Assembly (NCBI RefSeq): GCF_003569785.1 | Contig: NZ_KZ984008.1 | Span: 1-60,030, forward strand | Direction of reading: 5' to 3' | Length of the DNA: 60,030 nt | From: Leucobacter sp. wl10 | GTDB taxonomy: Bacteria; Actinomycetota; Actinomycetes; Actinomycetales; Microbacteriaceae | Shown: positions 39,102-49,202 of the stretch, one piece after another | How the letters are laid out: the number at the start of each line of letters is the position of its first letter | How positions within the stretch are numbered: position 1 is the stretch's first letter | Program-made: the position numbers and the translations under genes | Notes under the pieces: generated by a model | The model's database searches: none | Seen by the model: the letters and a program-made list of their open reading frames with translations, nothing else | Told to the model about the DNA's origin: nothing

Positions 39102-39107
39102 TAGGCT
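39102..39107 (+). promoter_or_regulatory. internal leaderless promoter for sufT
   Basis: TAGGCT ends 6 nt before the sufT ATG. It would allow sufT to be transcribed alone as well as from the suf promoter. Confidence 0.45.
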
Positions 39108-39113
39108 AGGCGT

Positions 39114-39464
39114 ATGAGCGACGCAGTAGAGACCCCTCCGCAGTCGATCGACCCCGAGTTCCGCGAGCAGGCGCTCGAGGCGCTCAAGAGCGTCTCGGAC
39201 CCCGAGCTGGGCGTCAACATCGTCGACCTCGGCCTGATCTACGATCTGGCCTTCGACGAGGAGCACGACGCGCTCGTCATCAGCATGACGCTCACGAGCG
39301 CCGGCTGCCCGCTCACCGACGTCATCGAGAACGACATCGCCGAGGCGCTCGACGGGCTCGTGACGGCGTTCCGCATCAACTGGGTGTGGATGCCGCCGTG
39401 GACGCCGGAGCGCATCACCGACGACGGTCGGGACATGATGAGGGCGCTGGGCTTTGCGATCTGA
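39114..39464 (+). CDS. sufT: metal-sulfur cluster assembly factor SufT (MIP18/DUF59 family)
   Basis: A 116-residue DUF59 protein: ALKSVSDPELGVNIVDLGLIYDL and TLTSAGCPLTDVIENDI carry the family DPE motif and the conserved Cys used in cluster carrier proteins. WVWMPPWTPERIT-type ending is the family C-terminus. SufT-like proteins help insert Fe-S clusters into targets. In most actinobacteria the cysteine desulfurase sufS and sufU lie between sufC and this gene; here they are absent from the window. Confidence 0.92.
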   Translation: MSDAVETPPQSIDPEFREQALEALKSVSDPELGVNIVDLGLIYDLAFDEEHDALVISMTLTSAGCPLTDVIENDIAEALDGLVTAFRINWVWMPPWTPERITDDGRDMMRALGFAI

Positions 39465-39544
39465 TCCTCGAACCGGCGCACGGCCCGGTGGGGCGTTCGC
39501 ATCCCAGCGCCCTGCCGTGGGGCAGCGGGGATTCACCATCTGAG

Positions 39545-41077
39545 ATGGCGCCCGCCAACCCCCTCCGCTCGCCCGACGATCCTCGCCTCAGCAGGATCGC
39601 CGGGCCGAGCGCGCTCGTGATCTTCGGCGTGACGGGCGACCTGTCGCGCAAGAAGCTGATGCCCGCGGTGTACGACCTCGCCAATCGGGGTCTGCTGCCG
39701 CCGGGATTCGCTCTCGTCGGGTTCGCCCGGCGCGACTGGGCCGACCGCGACTTCGCGGAGATCGTGCGGGATGCCGTGCGGAGGCACGCGCGGACCCCGT
39801 TCCGCGAGGAGACCTGGCAGCAGCTCGCCCAGGGCATCCGATTCGTGCAGGGGCAGTTCGACGACCCGGCCGCGTACGTCCGCCTGCGCGACACGGTAGC
39901 CTCGCTCGATCGCGAGCGGGGCACGATGGGCAATCACGCCTTCTACCTCTCGATCCCTCCGAGGATGTTCCCGGAGGTCGCCCACCAGCTCAGCAGCTCG
40001 GGTCTCGTGGATCGCGCGAGCGACGACGGGCGCTGGCGGCGCGTGATCATCGAGAAGCCGTTCGGGCACGATCTCGCCTCGGCCCGGGCCCTGAACGACG
40101 CCCTCGAGGCGGCCTTCCCGGCCGACTCGATCTTCCGCATCGATCACTACCTCGGCAAGGAGACGGTGCAGAACATCCTCTCGCTCCGCTTCGCGAACAC
40201 GATGTACGAACCGATCTGGAATCGCAACTACGTCGATCACGTGCAGATCACCATGGCGGAGGACATCGGGGTCGGCGGCCGGGCCGGGTACTACGACGGC
40301 GTCGGGGCGGCGCGGGACGTGATCCAGAACCACCTGCTGCAACTGCTCGCGCTCACCGCCATGGAGGAGCCGATCAGCCTGAGCGCCGGGCACCTGCGCG
40401 CGGAGAAGGAGAAGGTGCTCGAGGCCGTGCGGCTTCCGGACGACCTCGCGGCGGCTGTCGCGCGCGGACAGTACGCGGGCGGCTGGCAGGGCGGCGAGCT
40501 GGTGAGCGCCTTCCTCGACGAGGAGGGAATGGATCCGCGATCGCGCACCGAGACCTTCGCGGCGCTGAAGCTCCAAGTGAACACCCGCCGCTGGGCGGGC
40601 GTGCCCTTCTACCTCCGCACCGGGAAGCGGTTGGGCCGGCGTGTCACGGAGATCGCGGTCGTGTTCCGCAGGGAGCCGGGGGAGCTGTTCGGCAAGGCCG
40701 AGACGACCGAGCAGGGTTCGAACGCGCTGGTGATCCGCGTGCAGCCCGACGAGGGGATCACGATCCGGTTCGGCGCCAAGGTGCCGGGAACGGCGGCGCG
40801 GGTGCGCGACGTGACGATGGACTTCGGCTACGGGCACGCCTTCACCGAGGCGAGCCCGGAGGCCTACGAGCGCCTGATCCTCGACGTGCTGCTGGGCGAC
40901 GCCCCGCTCTTCCCGCGGCAACGGGAGGTCGAGCTGTCGTGGCGGATCCTCGACCCGGTCGAGGAGTACTGGGCCTCGCTGGACGACTCGCCAGAGCAGT
41001 ACGCCCCCGGTTCGTGGGGCCCGAGCTCCGCAGCGGAACTGCTTGCGCGCGACGGACGCACCTGGAGGCGGCCGTGA
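39545..41077 (+). CDS. zwf: glucose-6-phosphate 1-dehydrogenase
   Basis: A 510-residue NADP-dependent enzyme, first step of the oxidative pentose phosphate pathway. The dinucleotide site is GVTGDLSRK (28-36), the substrate site RIDHYLGK (198-205), the NADP/substrate loop VIIEKPFGHDL, and the C-terminal domain has PFYLRTGKRL. Length is standard. It starts the operon zwf-opcA-gnd-pgl; the ATG at 39545 lacks a strong ribosome site, and its GTGA overlap with opcA is clear. Confidence 0.97.
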   Translation: MAPANPLRSPDDPRLSRIAGPSALVIFGVTGDLSRKKLMPAVYDLANRGLLPPGFALVGFARRDWADRDFAEIVRDAVRRHARTPFREETWQQLAQGIRFVQGQFDDPAAYVRLRDTVASLDRERGTMGNHAFYLSIPPRMFPEVAHQLSSSGLVDRASDDGRWRRVIIEKPFGHDLASARALNDALEAAFPADSIFRIDHYLGKETVQNILSLRFANTMYEPIWNRNYVDHVQITMAEDIGVGGRAGYYDGVGAARDVIQNHLLQLLALTAMEEPISLSAGHLRAEKEKVLEAVRLPDDLAAAVARGQYAGGWQGGELVSAFLDEEGMDPRSRTETFAALKLQVNTRRWAGVPFYLRTGKRLGRRVTEIAVVFRREPGELFGKAETTEQGSNALVIRVQPDEGITIRFGAKVPGTAARVRDVTMDFGYGHAFTEASPEAYERLILDVLLGDAPLFPRQREVELSWRILDPVEEYWASLDDSPEQYAPGSWGPSSAAELLARDGRTWRRP

Positions 41078-42042
41078 TCGAGGAGCTTCCCGGAACGAGC
41101 GTGAGCGCGGTGGCGCGCCGCCTCGTGTCGATGCGGCAGGAGAGCGGCGTCGCAGCGCTCGGCAGAGTACTGACCCTCGTCATCGCGGCCACCGGGTCGC
41201 TCGACGAGGCCGTGGTCGAGGCGGCGAACGATGCCTCGAACGAGCACCCGATGCGCGTCATCGTGCTGCTGACCCGGCCCGAGGGCGCGCCTCGCCTCGA
41301 CGCGGAGATCCGCGTCGGCGCCGACGCGGGCGCGAGCGAGGTGGTCGTGCTGCGCGCCTACGGCGACGTCTGCACGGGCGTCGAGAGCCTCGTCTCCGGC
41401 CTGCTGCTTCCGGACGCGCCGGTCGTCGTGTGGTGGCCGGGCGATGCGCCCGAGCGCCCGGGCTCCGATCCGCTCGGGCGCATCGCGCAGCGCAGGATCA
41501 CGGACAGCGCGTCGATCACCGACGCCGCCGAGCAGGCGAGGCGGATCGACGCCTACACCCCGGGCGACACCGACCTGGCGTGGACCCGGCTGACCCGGTG
41601 GCGCGAGCACCTCGCCGCGATGCTCGACCAGCCGCCGTTCGACGCCGTCACCTCCGTCGATGTCGTCGGCAAGGCGGGGTCGATGTCGACGCAGCTGCTC
41701 GCGGCCTGGCTGCAGCTCGCGCTGGAGAGGCCGACGGTCTGCCGCCTGCCCGACGAGAACCAGCTCGCCGAGGGGGTGCGATCGGTCACCCTGTCCCGGG
41801 CGAGCGGCGACGCGGTGCTGGAGCGCGTCTCGGGCTCGCGCACGCTGCTGCGGCAGCCCGGGCACCCGACCCACGAGATCGCGCTGCCGCGCCGCACCCT
41901 GAGCGAGTGCCTGGCCGAGGAGCTGCGCCGCCTCGACGAGGACGTCATGTACCGTCGCGTGCTGGAGCGGCTGAGCCGCATCCGGGCCGCGCAGGAGGCC
42001 CTGGGAAACCGAACGAGTGAATGGAGCACCGACCATGACTGA
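41074..42042 (+). CDS. opcA: OpcA, glucose-6-phosphate dehydrogenase assembly protein
   Basis: A 322-residue OpcA family protein, needed in cyanobacteria and actinobacteria for active G6PDH. Recognisable stretches are VLTLVIAATGSLDEAVVEAA, IRVGADAGASEVVVLRAYGD, LLLPDAPVVVWWPGDAPE, and DPLGRIAQRRITDSA. The N-terminal residues begin with the GTG at 41074 overlapping the zwf stop. Coupled synthesis fits a direct partner of Zwf. Confidence 0.95.
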   Translation: MIEELPGTSVSAVARRLVSMRQESGVAALGRVLTLVIAATGSLDEAVVEAANDASNEHPMRVIVLLTRPEGAPRLDAEIRVGADAGASEVVVLRAYGDVCTGVESLVSGLLLPDAPVVVWWPGDAPERPGSDPLGRIAQRRITDSASITDAAEQARRIDAYTPGDTDLAWTRLTRWREHLAAMLDQPPFDAVTSVDVVGKAGSMSTQLLAAWLQLALERPTVCRLPDENQLAEGVRSVTLSRASGDAVLERVSGSRTLLRQPGHPTHEIALPRRTLSECLAEELRRLDEDVMYRRVLERLSRIRAAQEALGNRTSEWSTDHD

Positions 42043-43486
42043 GCCCGCAGCGCACGATCCCTCCGCGAACATCGGTGTGGTGGGGCTGGCGGTGATGGGG
42101 GCGAACCTGGCCCGCAACCTGGCGAGCCGCGAGGGCAACACGGTCGCGGTGCTCAACCGGAGCCCGGAGCGGACGGATCGGCTGGTGGCCGACCATCCCG
42201 AGGCGGGGTTCGTGCCGACCTCCTCGTACGAGGAGTTCGCGGCGAGTCTGTCGCGGCCGCGAACCGCGATCATCATGGTGCAGGCCGGGGCCGCGACCGA
42301 CGCGACGATCGACGAGCTCGTGCGGGTGTTCGAGCCGGGCGACATCATCGTCGACGGCGGCAACGCGTTCTTCCCCGACACGATCCGCCGGGAGCGGGCG
42401 GTGCGCGAGACGGGCATCAACTTCGTCGGGGCGGGGATCTCGGGCGGCGAGGAGGGCGCGCTGAACGGACCCAGCATCATGCCGGGCGGCTCGGACGAGG
42501 CCTGGCAGACGCTCGGCCCGATCCTGCGCTCCATCGCGGCGGTGGCCGAGGGCGAGCCGTGCGTGACCCACGTCGGCCACGACGGCGCCGGGCACTTCGT
42601 GAAGATGGTGCACAACGGCATCGAGTACGCCGACATGCAGCTGATCGCCGAGGCCTACGACCTGATCCGCCGCGGCACGGGCAGAAGCCCCGCCGAGATC
42701 GCCGAGATCTTCGCCGAGTGGAACACGGGCGAGCTCGAGTCGTACCTCGTGGAGATCACCGCCGAGGTGCTGCGGCAGGTGGACGCCGCTACGTGCGAGC
42801 CGCTCGTGGACGTGATCCTCGATCAGGCCGGCGCGAAGGGCACCGGCGCGTGGACGGTGCAGACCGCGCTCGCGCTGGGGGTGCCGGTTTCCGGGATCGC
42901 GGAGGCCACCTTCGCGCGCTCGCTCTCCTCGCGCCCGGAGCAGCGGGCCGCGGCGCGGGCGCTGCCGGGTCCGGAGGCGGCGTTCGTCGTGGAGGACGAC
43001 GCCGCGTTCATCGAGGACGTGCGGCAGGCGCTGTACGCGTCGAAGATCGTCGCGTACTCGCAGGGCTTCGACGAGATCCGGTCCGGCGCGGCCGAGCACC
43101 GCTGGAGCATCGACCTGGGCGCGATCGCGCGCATCTGGCGCGCGGGCTGCATCATCCGCGCCCAGTTCCTGAATCGCATCGCGGAGGCCTACGCCGCCGA
43201 TCCGGAGCTGCCCGTGCTCATGGCGGCCCCGTACTTCTCGGATGCCCTCTCCCGCGGCCAGGGGGCGTGGCGGCGCGTGGTCGCGGCGGCGGCGCGGGCC
43301 GGCATCCCGACTCCCGCGTTCGCCTCGTCCCTGGCGTACTACGACGGGCTGCGCGCCGAGCGGCTGCCGGCCGCGCTCATCCAGGGCCAGCGGGACTTCT
43401 TCGGCGCCCACACCTACCGGCGCGTCGACCGGCCGGGCGGCTTCCACACGCTCTGGTCGGGCGACCGCACGGAGATCGAGGCGTGA
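42035..43486 (+). CDS. gnd: 6-phosphogluconate dehydrogenase (decarboxylating)
   Basis: A 483-residue enzyme making ribulose 5-phosphate and NADPH. The NADP site is GLAVMGANLARN (17-28), the substrate loop GAGISGGEEGAL, and the catalytic Lys region HFVKMVHNGIEYADMQ. Length corresponds to the long, dimeric type. I choose the ATG at 42035 with GGAGC 9 nt upstream; it overlaps the opcA stop by 8 nt. A GTG six codons earlier is in frame but would have no ribosome site. Confidence 0.97.
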   Translation: MTEPAAHDPSANIGVVGLAVMGANLARNLASREGNTVAVLNRSPERTDRLVADHPEAGFVPTSSYEEFAASLSRPRTAIIMVQAGAATDATIDELVRVFEPGDIIVDGGNAFFPDTIRRERAVRETGINFVGAGISGGEEGALNGPSIMPGGSDEAWQTLGPILRSIAAVAEGEPCVTHVGHDGAGHFVKMVHNGIEYADMQLIAEAYDLIRRGTGRSPAEIAEIFAEWNTGELESYLVEITAEVLRQVDAATCEPLVDVILDQAGAKGTGAWTVQTALALGVPVSGIAEATFARSLSSRPEQRAAARALPGPEAAFVVEDDAAFIEDVRQALYASKIVAYSQGFDEIRSGAAEHRWSIDLGAIARIWRAGCIIRAQFLNRIAEAYAADPELPVLMAAPYFSDALSRGQGAWRRVVAAAARAGIPTPAFASSLAYYDGLRAERLPAALIQGQRDFFGAHTYRRVDRPGGFHTLWSGDRTEIEA

Positions 43487-44220
43487 CCGCTCCGGGGCCG
43501 CGCATCGAGCGCGTCGCCGACCTCGACGCGCTGGGCTCCGCGGCGGCCTCGGGCCTGATCGATCTCTGCCTGGCTCGCCAGGAGGAGGGCGCGGTGCCGT
43601 GCGTCGTGCTCACCGGCGGCGGCGGGGGAGAGCGGGTGCTGAGGGGCCTCGTCGCCCACCCCCGCCTCGGCTCCGTCGACTGGCAGCGGGTGCGCTTTCT
43701 CTGGGGCGACGAGCGCTGGGTCCCGGCCGGGCACGGCGACCGCAACGACAGACTGGCCGACGACACGCTCTTCGCTGCGGTTCGGGTGGACCCCGCCCTC
43801 GTGCACCGCGCGCCCGCAAGCGATTGCGGCCTCTCGCTCGACGAGGCGGCGTCCGCGTACGCCGAGCTGGTCGCGGGGATCCCGCGCATCGACCTCTCCC
43901 TCAACGGGGTGGGGCCGGACGGCCACATCGCATCGCTCTTCCCCGGGCGGGAAGACCTGCTGCGCGCGGATCCCGGCACCCCCGACGCGATCCCCGTGCG
44001 CGACTCGCCGAAGCCGCCCCCCGAGCGCGTCTCGCTGACGCTCCCCGCGCTGAACCGCGCCGAGCACGTGTGGCTGCTCGCGGCGGGCGCGGGGAAGGCT
44101 GCGGCGGTGGCTGGCATCACGGCGCCGGGCGAGCCCCCGCTGCCGGCGGCGCGCCTCGCCGGTCGCGTCGAGACGGTGCTCTGGGCCGACGAGGCCGCGC
44201 TGTCGCCTCCGGTAGACTAG
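43483..44220 (+). CDS. pgl: 6-phosphogluconolactonase
   Basis: A 245-residue NagB-fold lactonase of the DevB/SOL type, hydrolysing 6-phosphogluconolactone. Features are CVVLTGGGGGERVLRGL, the WGDERWVPAGHGDRND motif with the conserved Asp-Glu-Arg, and NGVGPDGHIASLFPG with the catalytic His. The GTG start overlaps the gnd stop by 4 nt. It completes the oxidative branch encoded in one operon, although the order places the second enzyme last. Confidence 0.95.
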   Translation: MTAPGPRIERVADLDALGSAAASGLIDLCLARQEEGAVPCVVLTGGGGGERVLRGLVAHPRLGSVDWQRVRFLWGDERWVPAGHGDRNDRLADDTLFAAVRVDPALVHRAPASDCGLSLDEAASAYAELVAGIPRIDLSLNGVGPDGHIASLFPGREDLLRADPGTPDAIPVRDSPKPPPERVSLTLPALNRAEHVWLLAAGAGKAAAVAGITAPGEPPLPAARLAGRVETVLWADEAALSPPVD

Positions 44221-44269
44221 CGAGGTTGTCCGCGCGAGGGTCGTTCGCGCGCAGGAAGGAGCCCAAGCC

Positions 44270-45868
<1,599 letters not shown>

Positions 45869-45904
45869 CCCGGCGGGAGGAGCCGTCGGGCCACGCCTCG
45901 TCCG

Positions 45905-46687
45905 TCAGCCGCTGCGTCGGATCGCGCGGATGCCGACCAGGAGCCCGATCGCCGCGACGGCGAGCGCCGAGACCCAGCCCCAGAGGGCCGCGGGGTCGGA
46001 GAAGTCTCCCGAGAGCAGCGCTCGCTCGCCCTGCACCACCCAGTTCACCGGGTTGACGGCGGCGACCGCCCGCATCCACGCGGGACCCTCGTCGAGAGGC
46101 AGGAGCATCCCCGAGAGGATGAGCAGCGGAAACATCAGCCCCTGCTGCAGGCCCCAGAACAGCCACTCGCGGTCCTTGGTGACGAGGGCGAGCGCGTAGG
46201 AGAGCGAGCCGAGCCCCACGCCGAACGCGGCGAGGAGCACGAGCCCGGCGAGGAGCCCGGCGGGGTGGACGCGGAAGCCGAACGGCCAGGCGAGGCCCAC
46301 GATCAGCAGCGCCTGCACCGCGATCGGCGCGATCTCCTTGAGCGCTCGCCCTACGAGCAGCGACGGCCGCGACAGCGGCGCGACCAGCGTGCGCTCGTGC
46401 GAGCCGGTCATCATCTCGTACTGCAGATTCGATCCGGTCATGCCGGTGCCGAACAGCACGATCATGACGATCACGCCGGGAACGAACCACTGCAGCGTCT
46501 CTCCGGCGGGAAGCCCCGACATGCCGATGAGCAGCGGTGCGAACAGGCCGAGGAAGACGAGCGGCTGCAGCAGGCTGAAGATGAGCGAGAACGGGTCGCG
46601 GATCACCGGGCGGAGCTCTCGGACGAGCACGTTCCAGGTGTCGCGCGCCACATTCGGGCGCACAGCGGTGTCGGTAGCGGTGGTCAT
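45905..46687 (-). CDS. ABC-2 type transporter permease
   Basis: A 260-residue membrane protein with six hydrophobic segments and the ABC-2 core: PFSLIFSLLQPLVFLGLFAP near the N-terminus and the FPLLILSGMLLPLDEGPAWM motif before the last helices. It overlaps the upstream ATPase gene by 4 nt (ATGA). Such DrrAB-like pairs export drugs or lipids; the substrate is unknown. The divergent WYL regulator is probably its controller. Confidence 0.93.
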   Translation of the reverse strand: MTTATDTAVRPNVARDTWNVLVRELRPVIRDPFSLIFSLLQPLVFLGLFAPLLIGMSGLPAGETLQWFVPGVIVMIVLFGTGMTGSNLQYEMMTGSHERTLVAPLSRPSLLVGRALKEIAPIAVQALLIVGLAWPFGFRVHPAGLLAGLVLLAAFGVGLGSLSYALALVTKDREWLFWGLQQGLMFPLLILSGMLLPLDEGPAWMRAVAAVNPVNWVVQGERALLSGDFSDPAALWGWVSALAVAAIGLLVGIRAIRRSG

Positions 46688-47733
46688 CGGACTGCCTCCT
46701 TCTTCGCGGGGCCGGCGGCCTCGTCCTGCGCGGTCTGCTGCTGATCGTTCTCGTCGGCCTGCCCGCTGTCGTCGGCCTCGCGCAGCGTCCGTCCCGTGAG
46801 CGCGAGGAACACGTCGTCCAGCGTGGGCGGCACGCCGGTCGCGGAGCGCACGGCGATCCCCGCCTCGTCGAGGGCCCGGATCGCTGCGGGCAGCAGCGCG
46901 TCGCCGTCCGGCGCCGTGACCGACACCTCCCGCTCCACGACCCGCGCCTCGCGGTCGGTCAGCCCCCGCACGACGCCCGCCGCGCGACGGGCCTCATCCG
47001 CGTCGGCGAAGCCCAGCGTGACCACGTCGCCCGCCAGCTCGGCCTTCAGCCGGGTCGCGGTGTCGTCCGCGACGATCCGCCCGCGATCCATCACCATCAC
47101 GCGCTCGGCGTAGCGGTCGGCCTCCTCGAGGTAGTGCGTGGTGAGGAAGACGGTGGTGCCGTGCCGCTCGCGCAGCTCGAGGATGTGCTGCCACAGATTC
47201 GCCCGGCTCTGCGGATCGAGCCCCGTCGAGGGCTCGTCGAGGAACAGCAGGGGAGGGGCGTGCATGAGCGCGAGGGCGATGTCGACCCGCCGCTTCTGCC
47301 CGCCGCTGAGCTGCTGCACGGTGCGGGTGGCGAAGGACGAGAGATCGAGCGACTCGATGAGCTCATCGGCCCTGACGCGCGCGGAGGCTCTTGAGAGCCC
47401 GAAGAAGGCTCCCTGACTGAGCAGCTCGTCTCGCACGCGCTGCGCGAAGCTGCCGCTCGTGAGCTGCCCGACGTAGCCGATCCGGGCCCGCACGCCCCCG
47501 GGGTCGCGGAGGATGTCGCTGCCGACCACCCGGGCGGTGCCCTCGGTGGGCGGGAGCAGGGTCGTCAGCATTCGCAGGCTGGTGGACTTGCCCGCGCCGT
47601 TCGGCCCGAGGAAGGCGACCAGCTCGCCGCGAGCGACCCTGAAGGTGAGGTCGGCGACCGCCTCGACGGTCTTCTTCTTGGCGGTGAATCGTTTGGTCAG
47701 TCCGTGCGTTTCTATGATCGGTTCGTGTGTCAT
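46684..47733 (-). CDS. ABC transporter ATP-binding protein (DrrA-like)
   Basis: A 349-residue ATPase: Walker A GPNGAGKST near residue 40, LSGGQKRRVDIALAL signature, FLDEPSTGLDPQSR Walker B and a C-terminal DUF4162-type extension (about 230-330) followed by an acidic, glutamine-rich tail. The long C-terminus is typical of DrrA/daunorubicin-resistance ATPases. The start ATG at 47733 (MTHEPIIETHGLTKRF) has GAGGT upstream. It is transcribed divergently from a WYL-domain regulator across a 62 bp region holding a perfect dyad. Confidence 0.93.
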   Translation of the reverse strand: MTHEPIIETHGLTKRFTAKKKTVEAVADLTFRVARGELVAFLGPNGAGKSTSLRMLTTLLPPTEGTARVVGSDILRDPGGVRARIGYVGQLTSGSFAQRVRDELLSQGAFFGLSRASARVRADELIESLDLSSFATRTVQQLSGGQKRRVDIALALMHAPPLLFLDEPSTGLDPQSRANLWQHILELRERHGTTVFLTTHYLEEADRYAERVMVMDRGRIVADDTATRLKAELAGDVVTLGFADADEARRAAGVVRGLTDREARVVEREVSVTAPDGDALLPAAIRALDEAGIAVRSATGVPPTLDDVFLALTGRTLREADDSGQADENDQQQTAQDEAAGPAKKEAVR

Positions 47734-47755
47734 ACCTCGAGGGTAGGAAACAACC

Positions 47756-47772
47756 AGGACAGATCCTGTCCT
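47756..47772. promoter_or_regulatory. operator dyad between ABC exporter and WYL regulator
   Basis: AGGACAG-ATC-CTGTCCT, a perfect 17 bp inverted repeat with a 3 nt centre, lies between the divergent starts. The regulator, a YafY/WYL-type HTH protein, is the likely ligand of this site. Confidence 0.65.
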
Positions 47773-47795
47773 CAAAACGTGGCAATCTGGAGAAC

Positions 47796-48785
47796 ATGTC
47801 CGATACGACCTCCCGCGCCCTGGCCCTCCTCAACCTGCTACAGACGCACCGGCACTGGCCCGGGTCCGAGCTCGCCGCGCGCCTCGGCGTCACCGAGCGC
47901 ACCGTTCGCCGCGACGTCGACCGCCTGCGCGAGCTCGGCTACCGCATCGAGTCCACCCCGGGTGCGGCGGGCGGCTACCGGCTGGAGGCGGGCAGCGCCG
48001 TGCCCCCGCTGCTGCTCACCGACGAGGAGGCGGTGGCGATGGCGATCGGGCTGCGCGTCGCCGCCTCGCAGCGCCTCGTGGCCGGCCCCGAGACGACGCT
48101 CACGGCGCTCGCGAAGCTGGAGCAGGTGCTGCCCGCGCCTCTGCGCCGCCGCGTGAACGCGCTGGCCGAGACCGTGCAGCCGGCGGGGATCTCCGCGGGC
48201 GCGCCCGTGTCGTCGGAGGTGCTCGGCGAGGTCGCGCTCGCCTGCCGGGACCACGAGCGCGTGCGGTTCTCGTACGCCGACGCGGAGGGAGTCGTCACGC
48301 GCCGCCGCGTCGAGCCGCACGCGCTCTCGCCGGCCGACCGGCACTGGTACCTGCTCTGCTGGGATCTCGAGCGAGACGACTGGCGCACCTTCCGTGTGGA
48401 CCGCCTGTCGCATCTCGAGCACACGCGCGTGCTGTTCGAGCCGCGCCCGCTGACGCCGGAGCGGATCGAGGAGTTCATCCTGATCGCTCGGTCGTGGATG
48501 CGGCAGGTCGTCGAGACGGACGTGGTGATGGAGCTCCCGCTCGAGGAGATGAAGCGGTGTTTCGGGCAGTGGTCCCAGGGGGCCACGGCCGAGGACGAGT
48601 CGCACACGCGCTGGCCGGTCGGCGGCGCCGACTGGCGCGAGGCCATGCACGGGATGCTCTACATCCCGCCCGGCGTCGAGTACACGACGGATCTCTCGGA
48701 GCCCCATCGCAGCGAGCTGCGCGAGTCGGTGCAGCGCGTGCTCCGCGCGCTCGACGCGCCGAGTCCGCGCGCGTCCGATCGCTGA
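47796..48785 (+). CDS. YafY-type HTH and WYL domain transcriptional regulator
   Basis: A 329-residue protein with an N-terminal winged HTH of the DeoR/HTH_11 type (residues 1-60: ALALLNLLQTHRHWPGSELA and RTVRRDVDRLRELGY), a central linker and a WYL domain (about 140-240) with RVRFSYADAEGVVTRRRVEP and HWYLLCWDLERDDWRTFRVDR, in which the W-Y-L core is visible. The C-terminal WCX-type extension completes the family form. The ATG at 47796 has GGAGA upstream. It is divergent from the DrrAB-like exporter and presumably controls it; the ligand is unknown. Confidence 0.92.
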   Translation: MSDTTSRALALLNLLQTHRHWPGSELAARLGVTERTVRRDVDRLRELGYRIESTPGAAGGYRLEAGSAVPPLLLTDEEAVAMAIGLRVAASQRLVAGPETTLTALAKLEQVLPAPLRRRVNALAETVQPAGISAGAPVSSEVLGEVALACRDHERVRFSYADAEGVVTRRRVEPHALSPADRHWYLLCWDLERDDWRTFRVDRLSHLEHTRVLFEPRPLTPERIEEFILIARSWMRQVVETDVVMELPLEEMKRCFGQWSQGATAEDESHTRWPVGGADWREAMHGMLYIPPGVEYTTDLSEPHRSELRESVQRVLRALDAPSPRASDR

Positions 48786-49152
48786 TCACGGCTGGAGCGG
48801 GGTCACCGCACCCCTCGTCCCGTCGATGCGCACCCGCTGCCCGTTCTCGAGGCGCCGGGCGCCCGCCGAGACCGGATCCGCCGCCCCGGCCGGGTCCATG
48901 CCGTAGCGCTCGACGTCTTGCGGGCGCACGACCGGGATCCCCGTGAAGAACATCCGCAGCAGCGGGTTCCGCAGCAGCTGCAGCGAGACGAGGTGCTGCG
49001 CCTCGGGGAACGCGCGCTGCACCTGCACGCCGTCGATCGCGCCGTTGCGGTGGCTCGCGAGGATAAGCCGCCGCGCCGCGCCGCGCCGGGGCTCCAGCCC
49101 GGCCGGCCCCCCGGGTGAGGCCGAGGGGGCGGTGCTCGTAGCGGCCCGACAT
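48786..49152 (-). pseudogene. remnant of a phospholipid/glycerol acyltransferase (PlsC-like)
   Basis: The frame ending at 48786 reads LASHRNGAIDGVQVQRAFPE and LLRNPLLRMFFTGIPVVR, matching the acyl-acceptor motif (His with Asp a few residues later) and the following helix of LPLAT-family acyltransferases. Upstream, the MSGRYEHRPLGLTRGAGRAG start is in another frame (shift near 49090). Downstream, the expected FPEGT motif is replaced by RIDGTRGAV before the stop. The total of about 110 codons is half the family length. It is adjacent to the WYL gene with no gap. Assignment by eye, moderate confidence. Confidence 0.45.
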
Positions 49153-49202
49153 CTTCGGCTCCGGTCCCGCCTGACTTCTCGACCGACGCGTCGTCTCCCA
49201 GA

